Part shown: positions 1-8,508 of the stretch, piece by piece
Position numbering within the stretch: position 1 is the first letter of the stretch
How the letters are laid out: every line of letters begins with the position of its first letter
Assembly (NCBI RefSeq): GCF_000016985.1
Contig: NC_009633.1
Span: forward strand, 3,825,539-3,889,538
Direction: 5' to 3'
DNA: 64,000 nucleotides
Source of the DNA: Alkaliphilus metalliredigens QYMF
Lineage (GTDB): Bacteria; Bacillota; Clostridia; Peptostreptococcales; Natronincolaceae
Made by a program: the position numbers and the translations under genes
Notes under the pieces: model-generated
Database searches by the model: none
What the model was told of the DNA's origin: nothing
What the model saw: only the letters and a program-made list of their open reading frames with translations

Positions 1-1
1 T

Positions 2-535
2 TTAAAAAATCTTATGTTAAGGGCTTTTGTTGGAGGCATAATAATTATTACATTGACCTATCTCATAGGCTCTAGGGACTACCTTGGTCGTGGTTTACCA
101 ATGGTGGAACGGGCTTTTACAGGTGATGTCCCCCCCTTTGCCTTTCTAGCTAAAATTATATTTACTGCCATTACAATGGGAACTGGTTTTCGTGGTGGAG
201 AGGTAATTCCCCTCTTCTTTATTGGATCAACCCTGGGCAACACCCTCTCACCCATAATGGCTTTACCTGCGTCATTCCTTGCTGCCCTAGGTATGATTGC
301 TATTTTAAGCGGTGCAGCCAATACACCTATTTCTGCCTTTATATTTAGTGTTGAGATGTTCAAGGGAGAAGGAATCACTTTCTTTTTTATGGCCTGCCTC
401 ATTAGTTTTATATTTTCTGGTCATCACGGGATCTATGGAGCTCAAAAAATATATGATCCCAAAAGTAGAATGTTAAACCTCGTCCCTGGAGAAACCATTA
501 ACGCCATTGAAGATAATAAAAAAGTTCAGCCTTGA
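2..535 (+). CDS. ClC-family voltage-gated chloride channel, C-terminal part (5' end outside window)
   Basis: C-terminal about 175 residues of a ClC chloride channel or H+/Cl- antiporter, an integral membrane protein. The frame is open to the left edge, so the ATG at 14 is probably internal. The motif GGEVIPLFFIGSTLG matches the conserved GGxFxPxLxxGAxxG anion-pathway signature. It is followed by hydrophobic helices and the conserved SGAANTPISAFIFSVEMF stretch of the dimer interface. A short hydrophilic tail (about 30 residues) ends the protein, so there is no CBS-domain pair here. A terminator overlaps the stop codon. Family assignment is firm; substrate direction cannot be told. Confidence 0.88.
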   Translation, partial: LKNLMLRAFVGGIIIITLTYLIGSRDYLGRGLPMVERAFTGDVPPFAFLAKIIFTAITMGTGFRGGEVIPLFFIGSTLGNTLSPIMALPASFLAALGMIAILSGAANTPISAFIFSVEMFKGEGITFFFMACLISFIFSGHHGIYGAQKIYDPKSRMLNLVPGETINAIEDNKKVQP

Positions 536-547
536 AGCTGAACTTTT
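521..547 (+). terminator. Rho-independent terminator overlapping the stop of the ClC gene
   Basis: Arms 524-530 and 537-543 (GTTCAGC/GCTGAAC), extended by AAA/TTT, followed by a T run. The TGA stop (533-535) lies in the loop. Confidence 0.85.
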
Positions 548-588
548 TCCCGATTTACCACCCAAATCATTATCCCTTATGGCATTTA

Positions 589-1299
589 CTAAATCATATA
601 ATCATTTGAAATATTGTTAGGCTCCATCACTTTAGATATGTATAACTTTCCTTCTGTATTGATATCTACATAAAATACTTCATTAAAGTGATTGATGTTA
701 TTATTTTTCAATTGAGCCTTTAGCCACATTTTATCTAGGTTAAGCTTTTTAAGATTCCTCTCATAGACCTTGCCCTCTACAATAAGTGGAACTGACAACC
801 CTTTATAATGACTCTGTATTTCCATATCATTGGGCGTAAGAGGTTGGTAGTGCGACTTTTTCAATACACTTATATTCCCACTATCTTCAACAATTGCAAA
901 TTCAACCTCATTAATATCAAAAATCCCTTTTTCCCTTAAAAACATTAACACATTCTCTATTGTATATCTTAATCTTTTCATATTTGAATTAATAAACTGG
1001 CCATTCTGAATAATAACAGTAGGTCCAAATGAAACCTTACTTCCAAATTTTCTATATTTAATCGTCCCATAGCTCATCAAATATTGAATACCAATAAGCA
1101 GTACTACAGCATATGCTGTTGGTAATTGTGGAATTTCGGGATCAGCAATATCTGCACCTACCACATTTCCTAGTATAATTATGGTTAAAAAATCAAATAC
1201 CGGTAGCTCACCGATTTTTCTTCGCCCAGTTATTAATACCAGGATTAATAATAGTCCCATTACCGAAACAATTCTAAAAGTTAATTGTAAGTAATCCAT
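589..1299 (-). CDS. DUF421 (YetF-like) membrane protein
   Basis: 236-residue protein of the DUF421/YetF family, whose biochemical role is unknown. Three hydrophobic segments lie in the first about 85 residues, including the conserved GRRKIGELPVFDFLTIIILG region after helix 1. The rest (about 90-236) is a soluble domain with the family pattern GPTVIIQNGQF and a later LREKGIFDINEVEFAIVE stretch. Length is normal. It stands alone between convergent ClC and the TRAP operon. YetF proteins have been linked to spore-lipid or membrane functions in bacilli, but nothing here tests that. Confidence 0.85.
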   Translation of the reverse strand: MDYLQLTFRIVSVMGLLLILVLITGRRKIGELPVFDFLTIIILGNVVGADIADPEIPQLPTAYAVVLLIGIQYLMSYGTIKYRKFGSKVSFGPTVIIQNGQFINSNMKRLRYTIENVLMFLREKGIFDINEVEFAIVEDSGNISVLKKSHYQPLTPNDMEIQSHYKGLSVPLIVEGKVYERNLKKLNLDKMWLKAQLKNNNINHFNEVFYVDINTEGKLYISKVMEPNNISNDYMI

Positions 1300-1449
1300 C
1301 GACCCATGCCCCTTTGCTAGATTTTCGTTGCTCTCTGACTTCGTCTTTACTCTATTCTTAAAACTCCCTTAAATGATGTCTTACTCTATTATTCCAAAAT
1401 AACCAAATGAAATTCATTACCTCATACGATATAAATACGCAACAAAAAA

Positions 1450-1475
1450 GCATCCACCCTATGGATAGATGCCCT
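1450..1475 (-). terminator. Terminator of the TRAP transporter operon
   Basis: On the minus strand a 10-bp stem (GCATCTATCC/GGGTGGATGC, with GU pairs) and a 3-nt loop are followed by TTTTTTG, 36 bp beyond the dctM stop. Confidence 0.8.
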
Positions 1476-1507
1476 CATTTACTTCTTGTATATTTAAACC
1501 ATTGGCT

Positions 1508-2785
1508 CTACAATGCTGCCATATTTGGCAAGAACAATGCAATTTGTGGGAAGGTCACCAATAGTGCTGTTGCTAATAAAAGAATCAGTATAAAGGGTGG
1601 CGTGTGCCCTATAATTTCAAGGTAGGGTCGCCTGAAAATCAATTGAGCTGTAAAAATATCACAACCAAAAGGTGGTGTTGCGGATCCAATGGCACATTGT
1701 AAAGTCACTAATACACCAAGAAGAATGGGGTCAACCCCTGTTTGGATCACATAGGGTGCAAAAATTGGACTTAATACATAGATAGCGACGATAGGGTCCA
1801 CAAACATACAAGCCACGAAATAGGCTGCTATCACAATCAAGACCACATAAATTCGCGAGGGATCTTCACCAAAAAGGCGTGGCAGGTAAGTCTGGGGAAT
1901 CCTCAAAAAGCTTAATAACCAGGATAAAACATTTCCTGCACCGACTAAAATAAATACCACACCAGTTACAACACCAGTTTGTAAGAAGTGATCAACCATA
2001 CTCTTAAATGAGAGCGTACGATACACCAATCCTTCTAGTAAAATGGCATAGGCTACCGATATTGCAGCTGCCTCTGTTGGACTAAAATATCCACCGTAAA
2101 TTCCTCCGATAATAATGATTGGAAATCCCAATACCAAGAAAGCGCCTTTCACTGCGTCCACTCGTTCAGGCCAACTGGCTTTTTCTGCACTTCCAATATT
2201 ATTTCGTTTGGAATACCAGTAACAATATATAGAAAACATTAAAAATATTAAAATTCCAGGTCCAATCCCCGCTAAAAAAAGTTTGCCTACAGAAGTGCCT
2301 GTGACAACTCCATAAACAATAAAACCAATGCTAGGCGGGATTAAAAAGGCAATATCACTGGAATTTATAATGAGCCCTAGGGTAAATGAACTAGGATATC
2401 CAGCTTCTAGTAGCATGGGTCTCATGGTTCCTCCAATTGCCGCCACTGTGGCTTGGGTTGATCCAGAAACAGCTCCAAAAAGGGTGCAACTGGCATTGGT
2501 GGTAATGGCAAGCCCACCTGGAATATGTCCTAAAAAGCTTTTAACCATACGAATCAAACGAGGAGCCGCTTGTCCTGCTGTAATGATGTTGGCTGCTAAC
2601 ATAAACATAGGAACAGCCACTAATGCAGGTGGAACAACGCCAGTCACGACTTGCTGAACCACCACATGCATGTTGAAAAATGGCATGTTCATATTAATGT
2701 ATAGGAGCAACGAACCCAATAAAACAACCATGAAGGGAAACCCGAACAGCAATTTGCTAAACATAGTAATTGTCATTAAAAGCAT
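1508..2785 (-). CDS. dctM: TRAP transporter large permease DctM
   Basis: 425-residue large membrane subunit of a tripartite ATP-independent periplasmic (TRAP) transporter, which couples solute uptake to a sodium gradient. Full family length, about 12 hydrophobic segments, with the family blocks NSSDIAFLIPPSIGFIVYG, GGIYGGYFSPTEAAAISV and CAIGSATPPFGCDIF. The ATG is preceded by AGAGAGGTGAAAAT. It is the last gene of dctP-dctQ-dctM and lies 15 bp after dctQ. Substrate is unknown; C4-dicarboxylates, sialic acid or other carboxylates are all possible. Confidence 0.95.
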   Translation of the reverse strand: MLLMTITMFSKLLFGFPFMVVLLGSLLLYINMNMPFFNMHVVVQQVVTGVVPPALVAVPMFMLAANIITAGQAAPRLIRMVKSFLGHIPGGLAITTNASCTLFGAVSGSTQATVAAIGGTMRPMLLEAGYPSSFTLGLIINSSDIAFLIPPSIGFIVYGVVTGTSVGKLFLAGIGPGILIFLMFSIYCYWYSKRNNIGSAEKASWPERVDAVKGAFLVLGFPIIIIGGIYGGYFSPTEAAAISVAYAILLEGLVYRTLSFKSMVDHFLQTGVVTGVVFILVGAGNVLSWLLSFLRIPQTYLPRLFGEDPSRIYVVLIVIAAYFVACMFVDPIVAIYVLSPIFAPYVIQTGVDPILLGVLVTLQCAIGSATPPFGCDIFTAQLIFRRPYLEIIGHTPPFILILLLATALLVTFPQIALFLPNMAAL

Positions 2786-2800
2786 ATTTTCACCTCTCTT

Positions 2801-3439
2801 TTACTCTTTGTCTTGACCTTCTATTGCATGCTCTTCATTGAATAATAGCTCATCGGCTAGTTCTTTATTTTTGTCTGCTAAATTCTGCAGCTCTTCTACT
2901 TCATATTCTCCCTGCTGTTCTGGGGAAAGCCAAACATCTGGCTCCTTAATATTCTTGATAATGGTTCGTATATACTGAAGTCCAGCTGAAAAAAAACCAA
3001 TAGGTACCATTACTAAAAATATCCAATAAGGTAGTCGCAAAGCCGGTGTTCGTTGATTGGTGTTCATGATTACCTCCACATATTGGTATGCATAAAGGGC
3101 CATCAAAAACATAACAAAGGCACTGACAGCGCAAATAATAATAATCATCACTTTCTGGATTTTGGGATTCATTGCATCAAAAATGGCTCCCATTCTAATA
3201 TGTCGTGCCTTTCGGACAGCATAGCTGACACCAGCAAAAGTAATTGCGATTACCAGAAACTCCGATATTTCTGGAACAAAGTAAATACTCTTAAAAAAGG
3301 TTCGTGCAATTACATTTACAATCAAGAGACTGGCAAGTGCAAACATTCCAAAACTTAAAACACCCACTTCAAACCACTCGATGAGCTTGCCACTCTTTTT
3401 AACCAAGGAGAAGGCTTTACTTTCTAGGATTTTTTCCAT
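2801..3439 (-). CDS. dctQ: TRAP transporter small permease DctQ
   Basis: 212-residue small membrane subunit of the TRAP transporter. Four hydrophobic segments lie between residues 20 and 160. The conserved ISEFLVIAITFAGVSYAVRK and RHIRMGAIFDAM stretches are typical of DctQ. The acidic tail (about 165-212) is cytoplasmic and longer than usual. RBS AAAGGAG lies 7 bp before the ATG. It sits between dctP and dctM; the 73-bp gap to dctP holds a strong hairpin. Confidence 0.93.
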   Translation of the reverse strand: MEKILESKAFSLVKKSGKLIEWFEVGVLSFGMFALASLLIVNVIARTFFKSIYFVPEISEFLVIAITFAGVSYAVRKARHIRMGAIFDAMNPKIQKVMIIIICAVSAFVMFLMALYAYQYVEVIMNTNQRTPALRLPYWIFLVMVPIGFFSAGLQYIRTIIKNIKEPDVWLSPEQQGEYEVEELQNLADKNKELADELLFNEEHAIEGQDKE

Positions 3440-3458
3440 ATCTACTCTCCTTTCAGAA

Positions 3459-3500
3459 ATTCCTGCGGTGTAAAAAATTACACCGCAGGAAATTTTTTTT
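3459..3500 (-). promoter_or_regulatory. Strong stem-loop between dctP and dctQ
   Basis: Perfect arms TTCCTGCGGTGTAA and TTACACCGCAGGAA separated by a few A/T bases (3460-3491). On the transcribed (minus) strand no T run follows, so it is probably an RNA-processing or stability element or a leaky attenuator. The T run is on the plus strand. Such elements often raise binding-protein expression over permease expression. Confidence 0.7.
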
Positions 3501-3512
3501 ACAAAGCTATCA

Positions 3513-4652
3513 TTAGTTAATTCCTAATGCTTGTTTTGCTGCCTCTATATCTTTTTGAAGGGCATCTAAGATTTCCTGACTCTGCTCTCCTCCGATTTCA
3601 ACAAACTTTGGATACACAGTTGCTGCTCTCTCTTGGAATGGTTTAAGTTCCTCTCCTCTAATTTCAATTATCTCAATATTAGGACGATCCGCTAGCATTG
3701 CTGCTAGGTCTTCTTCATGTTTTTCATCAATCCATTCCCCCGCTGGGATAATGGCGTCAATCCACCACTCTCTCATTTTTTCCTGAGCTTCTACTGGTAG
3801 AGAGTCAAAGAAAGACATATTTACAGTAGGAATCCCTAAGAAAGGTTCAGCATAAATTTGAGTCATATAGTCCTGCACCTCATAGAAGTTCATACTTCTA
3901 ATTGCAAAAAGTGGGTTTATTTGACCATCAATAACGCCCATTTGAAGCCCACCATAAACCTCTCCATAGTCCATTGGCGTCGGAACTGCACCATAGGCCT
4001 GATAATCTTCTACCAATAGGGTGGATCCCATGATCCTTACTTTAAATCCTGCCATATCATCTATTGTTCTGATTGGCTCATTTGCTGTTATCCACTGCCA
4101 TCCTTCGTACAAGACACTTAATGGTACGAGTCCGTTACGACGGAAACTTTGTTCCATGATTTCCATGAAATCACCATTTCTCACGACCCAATCGATTACC
4201 TCCGGAAGACGTTCTTCTGGCCATAAGTAATGTAATGCCAGCACCTGGGCTTCTGGCACAAATGCACTGATCCATGCAAAATCAGTAAATACATACTCTA
4301 CAACACCATATTGTGCTAGTTGATTGATATCACGGGTATCACCAAGGGTACCATAGGGATAAACAGTTACATCATATTGTCCATTTGACCATTCTCTCAT
4401 TTCATCAGCATAATGCTCTGCCCAGACAGTCATAAAGTCTCCTTCAATTTCCTCTGAAGCAAACTTAGGCTCAAGATTTTGTGGGTATATTTGGCCATTT
4501 TCTTCTGCAGGTGCTTCACTTGATGTGTCAGGAGCTGGCGTATCCACGCCTACATCATTTCCGCCCCCACATCCTGACAGCACTAAACTCATCATTAAGA
4601 TAAGACTTAACAATATTGTGATTTTTTTCAACTTCGTTGTTCGTTTTTTCAC
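3513..4652 (-). CDS. dctP: TRAP transporter substrate-binding lipoprotein DctP
   Basis: Extracytoplasmic solute receptor of the TRAP system. I choose the GTG start at 4652, giving 379 residues, because AGGGGG precedes it at normal spacing and a lipoprotein signal follows directly: basic KKRTTKLKK, a hydrophobic run, then the lipobox LSGC. An upstream in-frame ATG (4706) would add 18 residues before the signal. The DctP fold is visible in VRIMGSTLLVEDYQAYGAVPTPMDYGE (read in two pieces), which carries the family arginine contacting the ligand carboxylate, and in the block QMGVIDGQINP. It is first in the operon. The ligand is not predictable. Confidence 0.93.
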   Translation of the reverse strand: MKKRTTKLKKITILLSLILMMSLVLSGCGGGNDVGVDTPAPDTSSEAPAEENGQIYPQNLEPKFASEEIEGDFMTVWAEHYADEMREWSNGQYDVTVYPYGTLGDTRDINQLAQYGVVEYVFTDFAWISAFVPEAQVLALHYLWPEERLPEVIDWVVRNGDFMEIMEQSFRRNGLVPLSVLYEGWQWITANEPIRTIDDMAGFKVRIMGSTLLVEDYQAYGAVPTPMDYGEVYGGLQMGVIDGQINPLFAIRSMNFYEVQDYMTQIYAEPFLGIPTVNMSFFDSLPVEAQEKMREWWIDAIIPAGEWIDEKHEEDLAAMLADRPNIEIIEIRGEELKPFQERAATVYPKFVEIGGEQSQEILDALQKDIEAAKQALGIN

Positions 4653-4706
4653 TTTTTTTCCCCCTTTTATTATATATTGTGAACATTTGATAGAACCCAA
4701 TCGCAT

Positions 4707-5270
4707 TTTCTACCAAAGTTCTAGAAAACGGTTATTTAATTCCACATTTTCCATACTGCCTTTTCATAATCAACATTATATATACTCATCCTATTGACTG
4801 TGATAAAGTTATTGCACTATATTGATTGATAATTCTGTTAATTCATTGTATTTCTATAGATATATTAAAAGGATTTAATGGCTCTATTTCTTAGAGATCA
4901 TATTTACAATTAGTCTTCTTACAAAAATCTTTCAGTCTAAAGATCCTTACATCCAATTTCTGTGCCTTCTTCTAAAACATTTACTATTCGGATGATAACT
5001 TTGCTTTATGTTTTTTCTACATATTAGAATGTAATTTCATTTTCCTTTATTAAGGTTTTCTACATTCTCTTTTAAATTCCTGCTTATTTTTTTAAAATAA
5101 TGAATTTTCGAAATATTATCCCAACTAACCATTTATAGCACTGATTTTCTACGAATATCCTTGCTCTATTTAATATTATTATTAATATTTTCTAGCTTTC
5201 AGAACTACTTTCTTATATAACCTTCTATAATAGAAGTAAAACGCCATTGATTTTTTTAATTTTTCCCATA
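4707..5270. other. AT-rich gene-free spacer
   Basis: About 560 bases, very AT-rich, with no credible reading frame on either strand and no recognisable RNA element. The part next to 4707 must hold the promoter of the dctPQM operon, but I cannot assign boxes with confidence. Confidence 0.6.
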
Positions 5271-5273
5271 GAA

Positions 5274-5319
5274 AAAGACAGCTCTCTTGTTCAGTACACA
5301 ATAGAAAAACTGTCTCTTT
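5274..5319 (-). terminator. Possible terminator behind the permease relic
   Basis: Minus strand AAAGAGACAG pairs with CTGTCTTTTT across a loop of about 28 bases, and a T run follows. The long loop makes it weak. Confidence 0.4.
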
Positions 5320-5335
5320 CCTTATAAACTTCTCT

Positions 5336-5635
5336 TTAAACCCCTAGCTTTCTTCTTGCCTCAATCTGCTTTCGCCATGCGTGCATACCAAGTGAAACGC
5401 CGATGACTCCATAGGCAACAAAGGATCTGAAAAATTCTCCTAGCTGTGCATCTCCAAACATATTTCTCCCAGCTAGTGGTGAAACAATAAATAACGTATG
5501 GAAAAGAACAGTCCCTAATAGTGCCTGGCCAATGGTAGCTTTTGTAACTGATGCGCCTCCAATCAATAAGGCTGCAATTGCAAACATCCCCACCTGTTCA
5601 TGACTGCCAAAGGATACAATACCTCTAGATCGCCC
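5336..5635 (-). pseudogene. Relic of a sugar/nucleoside ABC transporter permease (C-terminal fragment)
   Basis: The frame encodes about 99 residues ending KLGV. It begins after a stop with GRSRGIVSFGSHEQ and continues MFAIAALLIGGASVTKATIG, then LAGRNMFGDAQLGEFFR and YGVIGVSLGMHAW. This is the C-terminal quarter of the BPL/BmpA-type ABC permease family (COG1079/COG4603 type, normally about 300-350 residues). The first three quarters are missing and no partner genes are nearby. The GTG at 5593 has GGTGGGG-like DNA but no separate SD. The truncation point abuts the sequence CGCCCCTACA (5631-5640), which also ends the palindromic repeat at 6714-6763. I read it as a decayed fragment. Confidence 0.75.
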
Positions 5636-5639
5636 CTAC

Positions 5640-5988
5640 ACATTCCCCCTCTCTAAATATAGATTATCTTTATTACTTATTACGCGGATCCAAGATCTAA
5701 TATGCTTAAACAGAACAACTAAACCTTTTCCTTAAAATAATGATATAAAAAACACCCACCACTAGCTCCATGTCTACTTTATGTAAAAATTAAGATTTAT
5801 TTCAATTAATGGACTATTTAATAAGTTTTGTTACTATTTTGAATATCCTTCCTTATTTTGTATTATTTTTTTATTTTGTATCATGTGCAATACAATACAT
5901 GTTATACACCGATCTCATTTCATTTAAGCACATATGGTATAATCAATATAGTTAGTTTAAAACAAACAGAGCTGAAAGGATTGAATAT
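5640..5988. other. Gene-free spacer
   Basis: About 350 AT-rich bases with no reading frame or RNA element that I can recognise. The 3' end contains the promoter region and the AAAGGA ribosome site of the PHP gene. Confidence 0.5.
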
Positions 5989-6708
5989 ATGAAAACACTA
6001 ATAGATCTTCACTGTCATACAATGGCTAGTGGACATGCTTATAGCACCATGGAGGAAATGATAACAAAAGCAAAGCAAAAAGATATTAAAGTATTAGGGA
6101 TTTCAGACCATGCCCCCTCCATGCCTGGGGCCTCTCACATATACTATTTCTTTAATTTATCTGTCATCCCAAGGAATATAGATGGGGTAACCATATTAAA
6201 GGGAGTGGAAACAAACATCCTAGACTATGAGGGAAATATTGATATGCCTTCGGAGGCTTTACAGAAGCTAGACTATGCCATTGCTAGTTTACATCCCCCT
6301 TGTATTGACCCAGGTACAGTCCAAGAAAACACCAATGCGCTAATCAATGCCATGAAAAACCCCTATGTGAAAATCATTGGCCACCCTGATGATTCAAGAT
6401 ATCCAATTGACGCTGAAGCCCTTGTAAAAGCTTCAAAACTATATAATGTAGCCCTTGAGATTAATAATTCTTCTTTAAAGCCCACTAGCTTTAGAGAAGG
6501 TGCTCATGAAAATATAAAAAGTGTTTTAATCCTTTGCAAAAAATATAACACAAAAGTGATTTTTGGAAGTGATGCTCATTTTTCCTATGATGTTGGGGAT
6601 TTTTCTTGCTGTATCGATGTGATAGAAGAGATAGACTTTCCCAAAGAGTTGATTATTAATTATAGTAAAGAAGCAATAAATCATTTAATCAATGAAGATA
6701 TTCTCTAA
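5989..6708 (+). CDS. PHP-domain phosphoesterase (YcdX-like)
   Basis: 239-residue PHP metallophosphoesterase of the YcdX/histidinol-phosphatase-like family (COG1387). Metal-binding motifs are all visible: DLHCHT at residues 6-11, SDHAPS at about 39-44, a glutamate in GVETN, ASLHPP, GHPDD and GSDAH near the C terminus. No polymerase domain is attached. E. coli YcdX is a trinuclear-zinc phosphatase; the natural substrate is unknown. The ATG has AAAGGA upstream at normal spacing. It is a single-gene unit ending at the palindromic repeat 6714-6760. Confidence 0.88.
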   Translation: MKTLIDLHCHTMASGHAYSTMEEMITKAKQKDIKVLGISDHAPSMPGASHIYYFFNLSVIPRNIDGVTILKGVETNILDYEGNIDMPSEALQKLDYAIASLHPPCIDPGTVQENTNALINAMKNPYVKIIGHPDDSRYPIDAEALVKASKLYNVALEINNSSLKPTSFREGAHENIKSVLILCKKYNTKVIFGSDAHFSYDVGDFSCCIDVIEEIDFPKELIINYSKEAINHLINEDIL

Positions 6709-6713
6709 ATAGA

Positions 6714-6763
6714 AGGGGCGGTTCTCATGTCTGTTTTACCTCGACATGAGAACCGCCCCTACA
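6714..6763. repeat. Perfect 18-bp inverted repeat (palindromic repeat unit / bidirectional terminator)
   Basis: Arms AGGGGCGGTTCTCATGTC (6714-6731) and its exact complement (6743-6760), with an 11-base loop. It is much more GC-rich than its surroundings. The outer end CGCCCCTACA recurs at 5631-5640. It resembles the GTAGGGGCG...CGCCCCTAC palindromic units I remember from clostridial genomes. It lies between convergent genes and may terminate both. Confidence 0.8.
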
Positions 6764-6767
6764 TTTA

Positions 6768-7178
6768 CTAATCCTTAGTGATCCTTCTATTAAAAGTAAA
6801 CCTATACCCTTTATCATTGTCAGCATCCACTTCATATCTATAGAAAGAACGGGGTCCACTTTTTGCATCTTCTTTCACTTTAAATTTCCCTGTATTAACA
6901 AAGGCTAGGGTTTGCTGATTTTCTTCGCCTACTACCACAAACTCTAGGGTTAAATTATCCATGTTTCCTTCTTGTTCAGTTTGGTAGTCTACTACAAATT
7001 CTTTGATATTTACTTTTATAATTTCTCCATTTGAATTATCACGTAACTCTACTGGTAATTCTTTTTCGATTGTCTTTGCCAAGCACTTTAAAAATGATTG
7101 ATAGCCAGTTCCAGCTATTCTATCATTTTGGCTATACTCAATGTATTCTTCTATATTTCGTGAAGATATTGATTCCAT
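6768..7178 (-). CDS. Hypothetical protein, 136 aa
   Basis: I do not recognise a family. Soluble, no signal peptide or membrane segment. The predicted pattern is an alpha-helical N terminus (about 1-45) followed by alternating beta strands (IIKVNIKEFVVDYQTE, DNLTLEFVVVGE, TLAFVNTGKFKVKE, YRYEVDADNDKGYRFTFNR). This suggests a small beta-sheet sandwich or cystatin-like fold. The ribosome site AGGAGAGG is rather far (about 15 bp) from the ATG, so the start is not certain. It follows the 129-residue gene by 28 bp and the two are probably co-transcribed. Confidence 0.7.
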   Translation of the reverse strand: MESISSRNIEEYIEYSQNDRIAGTGYQSFLKCLAKTIEKELPVELRDNSNGEIIKVNIKEFVVDYQTEQEGNMDNLTLEFVVVGEENQQTLAFVNTGKFKVKEDAKSGPRSFYRYEVDADNDKGYRFTFNRRITKD

Positions 7179-7206
7179 AAGCTAATTATCATCCTCTCCT
7201 ATTTAT

Positions 7207-7596
7207 TTAAGGCTGTAGTATCTTATTCCATTTCATCAATTCCGCACGATCTTCGCTCACATTTCGTATGATAAGGGAGTCTCCAAATTTACTTAATTCT
7301 TCCTTAACCCGTCTAGCCATTTTTAAAACATCTCTGTTTTGCGTGGTTGAAGTCCCTCTTACCTGCTCATTTAAAGCGGGGTCATTGATGATAATGGTAA
7401 TCTCTTTATCTGAATAACTCTTTAATTCCTTCAATAGCGTTACTAGGGCAACTTGACCTACAACCAATGGTTTTTTATATTCCTTGAAAACCGACTTCTT
7501 ACATAGAAGCTCTTCCTCATCATAAATACTATACCTTATTTCTATATCTTCTCCCTCATAATGGGTTGAAATTCCTGTTACATAAGCTTTAATCAT
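7207..7596 (-). CDS. Hypothetical protein, possible RNase H-like fold lacking catalytic acids
   Basis: 129-residue soluble protein. The order of predicted elements (three beta strands in residues 1-40, helix VVGQVALVTLLKELKSY, strand EITIIIND, helix VLKMARRVKEELSKF, strand SLIIRNV) is that of the ribonuclease H superfamily. The usual catalytic D-E-D-D residues are not in place, so any such relation would be structural only; this is inference. A good ribosome site (GGAGG) precedes the ATG. It is the first gene of a two-gene unit with the 136-residue protein downstream. Confidence 0.7.
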   Translation of the reverse strand: MIKAYVTGISTHYEGEDIEIRYSIYDEEELLCKKSVFKEYKKPLVVGQVALVTLLKELKSYSDKEITIIINDPALNEQVRGTSTTQNRDVLKMARRVKEELSKFGDSLIIRNVSEDRAELMKWNKILQP

Positions 7597-7808
7597 CTAT
7601 ATACCTCCATATTTTTTAGTGTTATTCATATTTTCCCAATTACTGCTATCTTTATTTGATTTTTTAATTGATTTCTACTTATAAAATCAAACTTAATCTA
7701 TAAGCAGATGACCCATAATTTGCGCTTAATTTTTGTGTCAGTCACTATCAATAACCCTTCTAATCATAACACGTTTAGGTGGATAGATGGTAATTATTTA
7801 CGTGTTTG

Positions 7809-8072
7809 TTACCTATATAATGCTTTGATTTTCTTTTGTATGTATTCCACATCATAAAAACTAAAATCCTTTTTTCCATTAATAATGATCGCTCGGTCAT
7901 CCATTTTACTCTTGATTGTTATATACTTTTTTTCTGCCTCTTGGTTTACATTATCATTGTCGCGACCATAATTTTCGTACTTCCATTTTCTTCCCTCTTG
8001 GTAAACGATAAAGTTCAAAACACCCGCCTCTAAATCTGCCTGCAATATTTCAGCTAACTCTGGTAATTTCAT
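7809..8072 (-). CDS. Small hypothetical protein, 87 aa
   Basis: Unknown soluble, highly charged protein. It begins MKLPELAEILQADLE, a short helix, followed by strands (VLNFIVYQEGRKWKYENYG, KKYITIKSKMDDRAIIING) and a C-terminal helix YIQKKIKALYR. A strong AAAGGAGG site precedes the ATG. It stands 210 bp upstream of the other two unknown genes on the same strand. No function is inferred. Confidence 0.65.
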   Translation of the reverse strand: MKLPELAEILQADLEAGVLNFIVYQEGRKWKYENYGRDNDNVNQEAEKKYITIKSKMDDRAIIINGKKDFSFYDVEYIQKKIKALYR

Positions 8073-8508
8073 TTAAATGCCTCCTTTTATCATAACAGTT
8101 TCACGCTTCTGCTCCCTAAATATACATTGATTATCTTTGTATCCTATTATGACTCTGTTTATGCTATTTCATCGACGATCTATCTATTATATCAGTTTAT
8201 ACCAATTCTACAAAATTAACTATACCATCTTTGATAATGGGTTAATTTTTTAATTCATCTGTTATTATTTTGCAATCAATTCTAACTATTATTCTTTCTT
8301 AGGCCCTTTTTAACATTTATATCTGTTTCTATCTTCCAAAATAATAATCTGAAAATTAAGCAAATATTTTTTTAAGACTAACATTCTTTGGGTATATGTA
8401 AACTACGGAAAGATTAATTAAGACTTCATTCAAGATGAGTTTTAACTCTTGTTGAATTGTAGTGGACTTTATCTTAACTACGCAATTAAAAAAGGGGGAC
8501 TAATTGAT
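8073..8508. other. AT-rich gene-free spacer
   Basis: About 435 bases between divergent genes. It must contain promoters for both directions, but I see no clear operator, hairpin or RNA element. Confidence 0.5.

Noticed and set aside
1407-1625. 72-residue frame on the plus strand
   Set aside because: It covers the terminator and antisense of dctM and has no ribosome site.
3033-3060. CGCAAAGCC inside dctQ resembling the GEMM core
   Set aside because: No surrounding aptamer elements, and inside a coding sequence.
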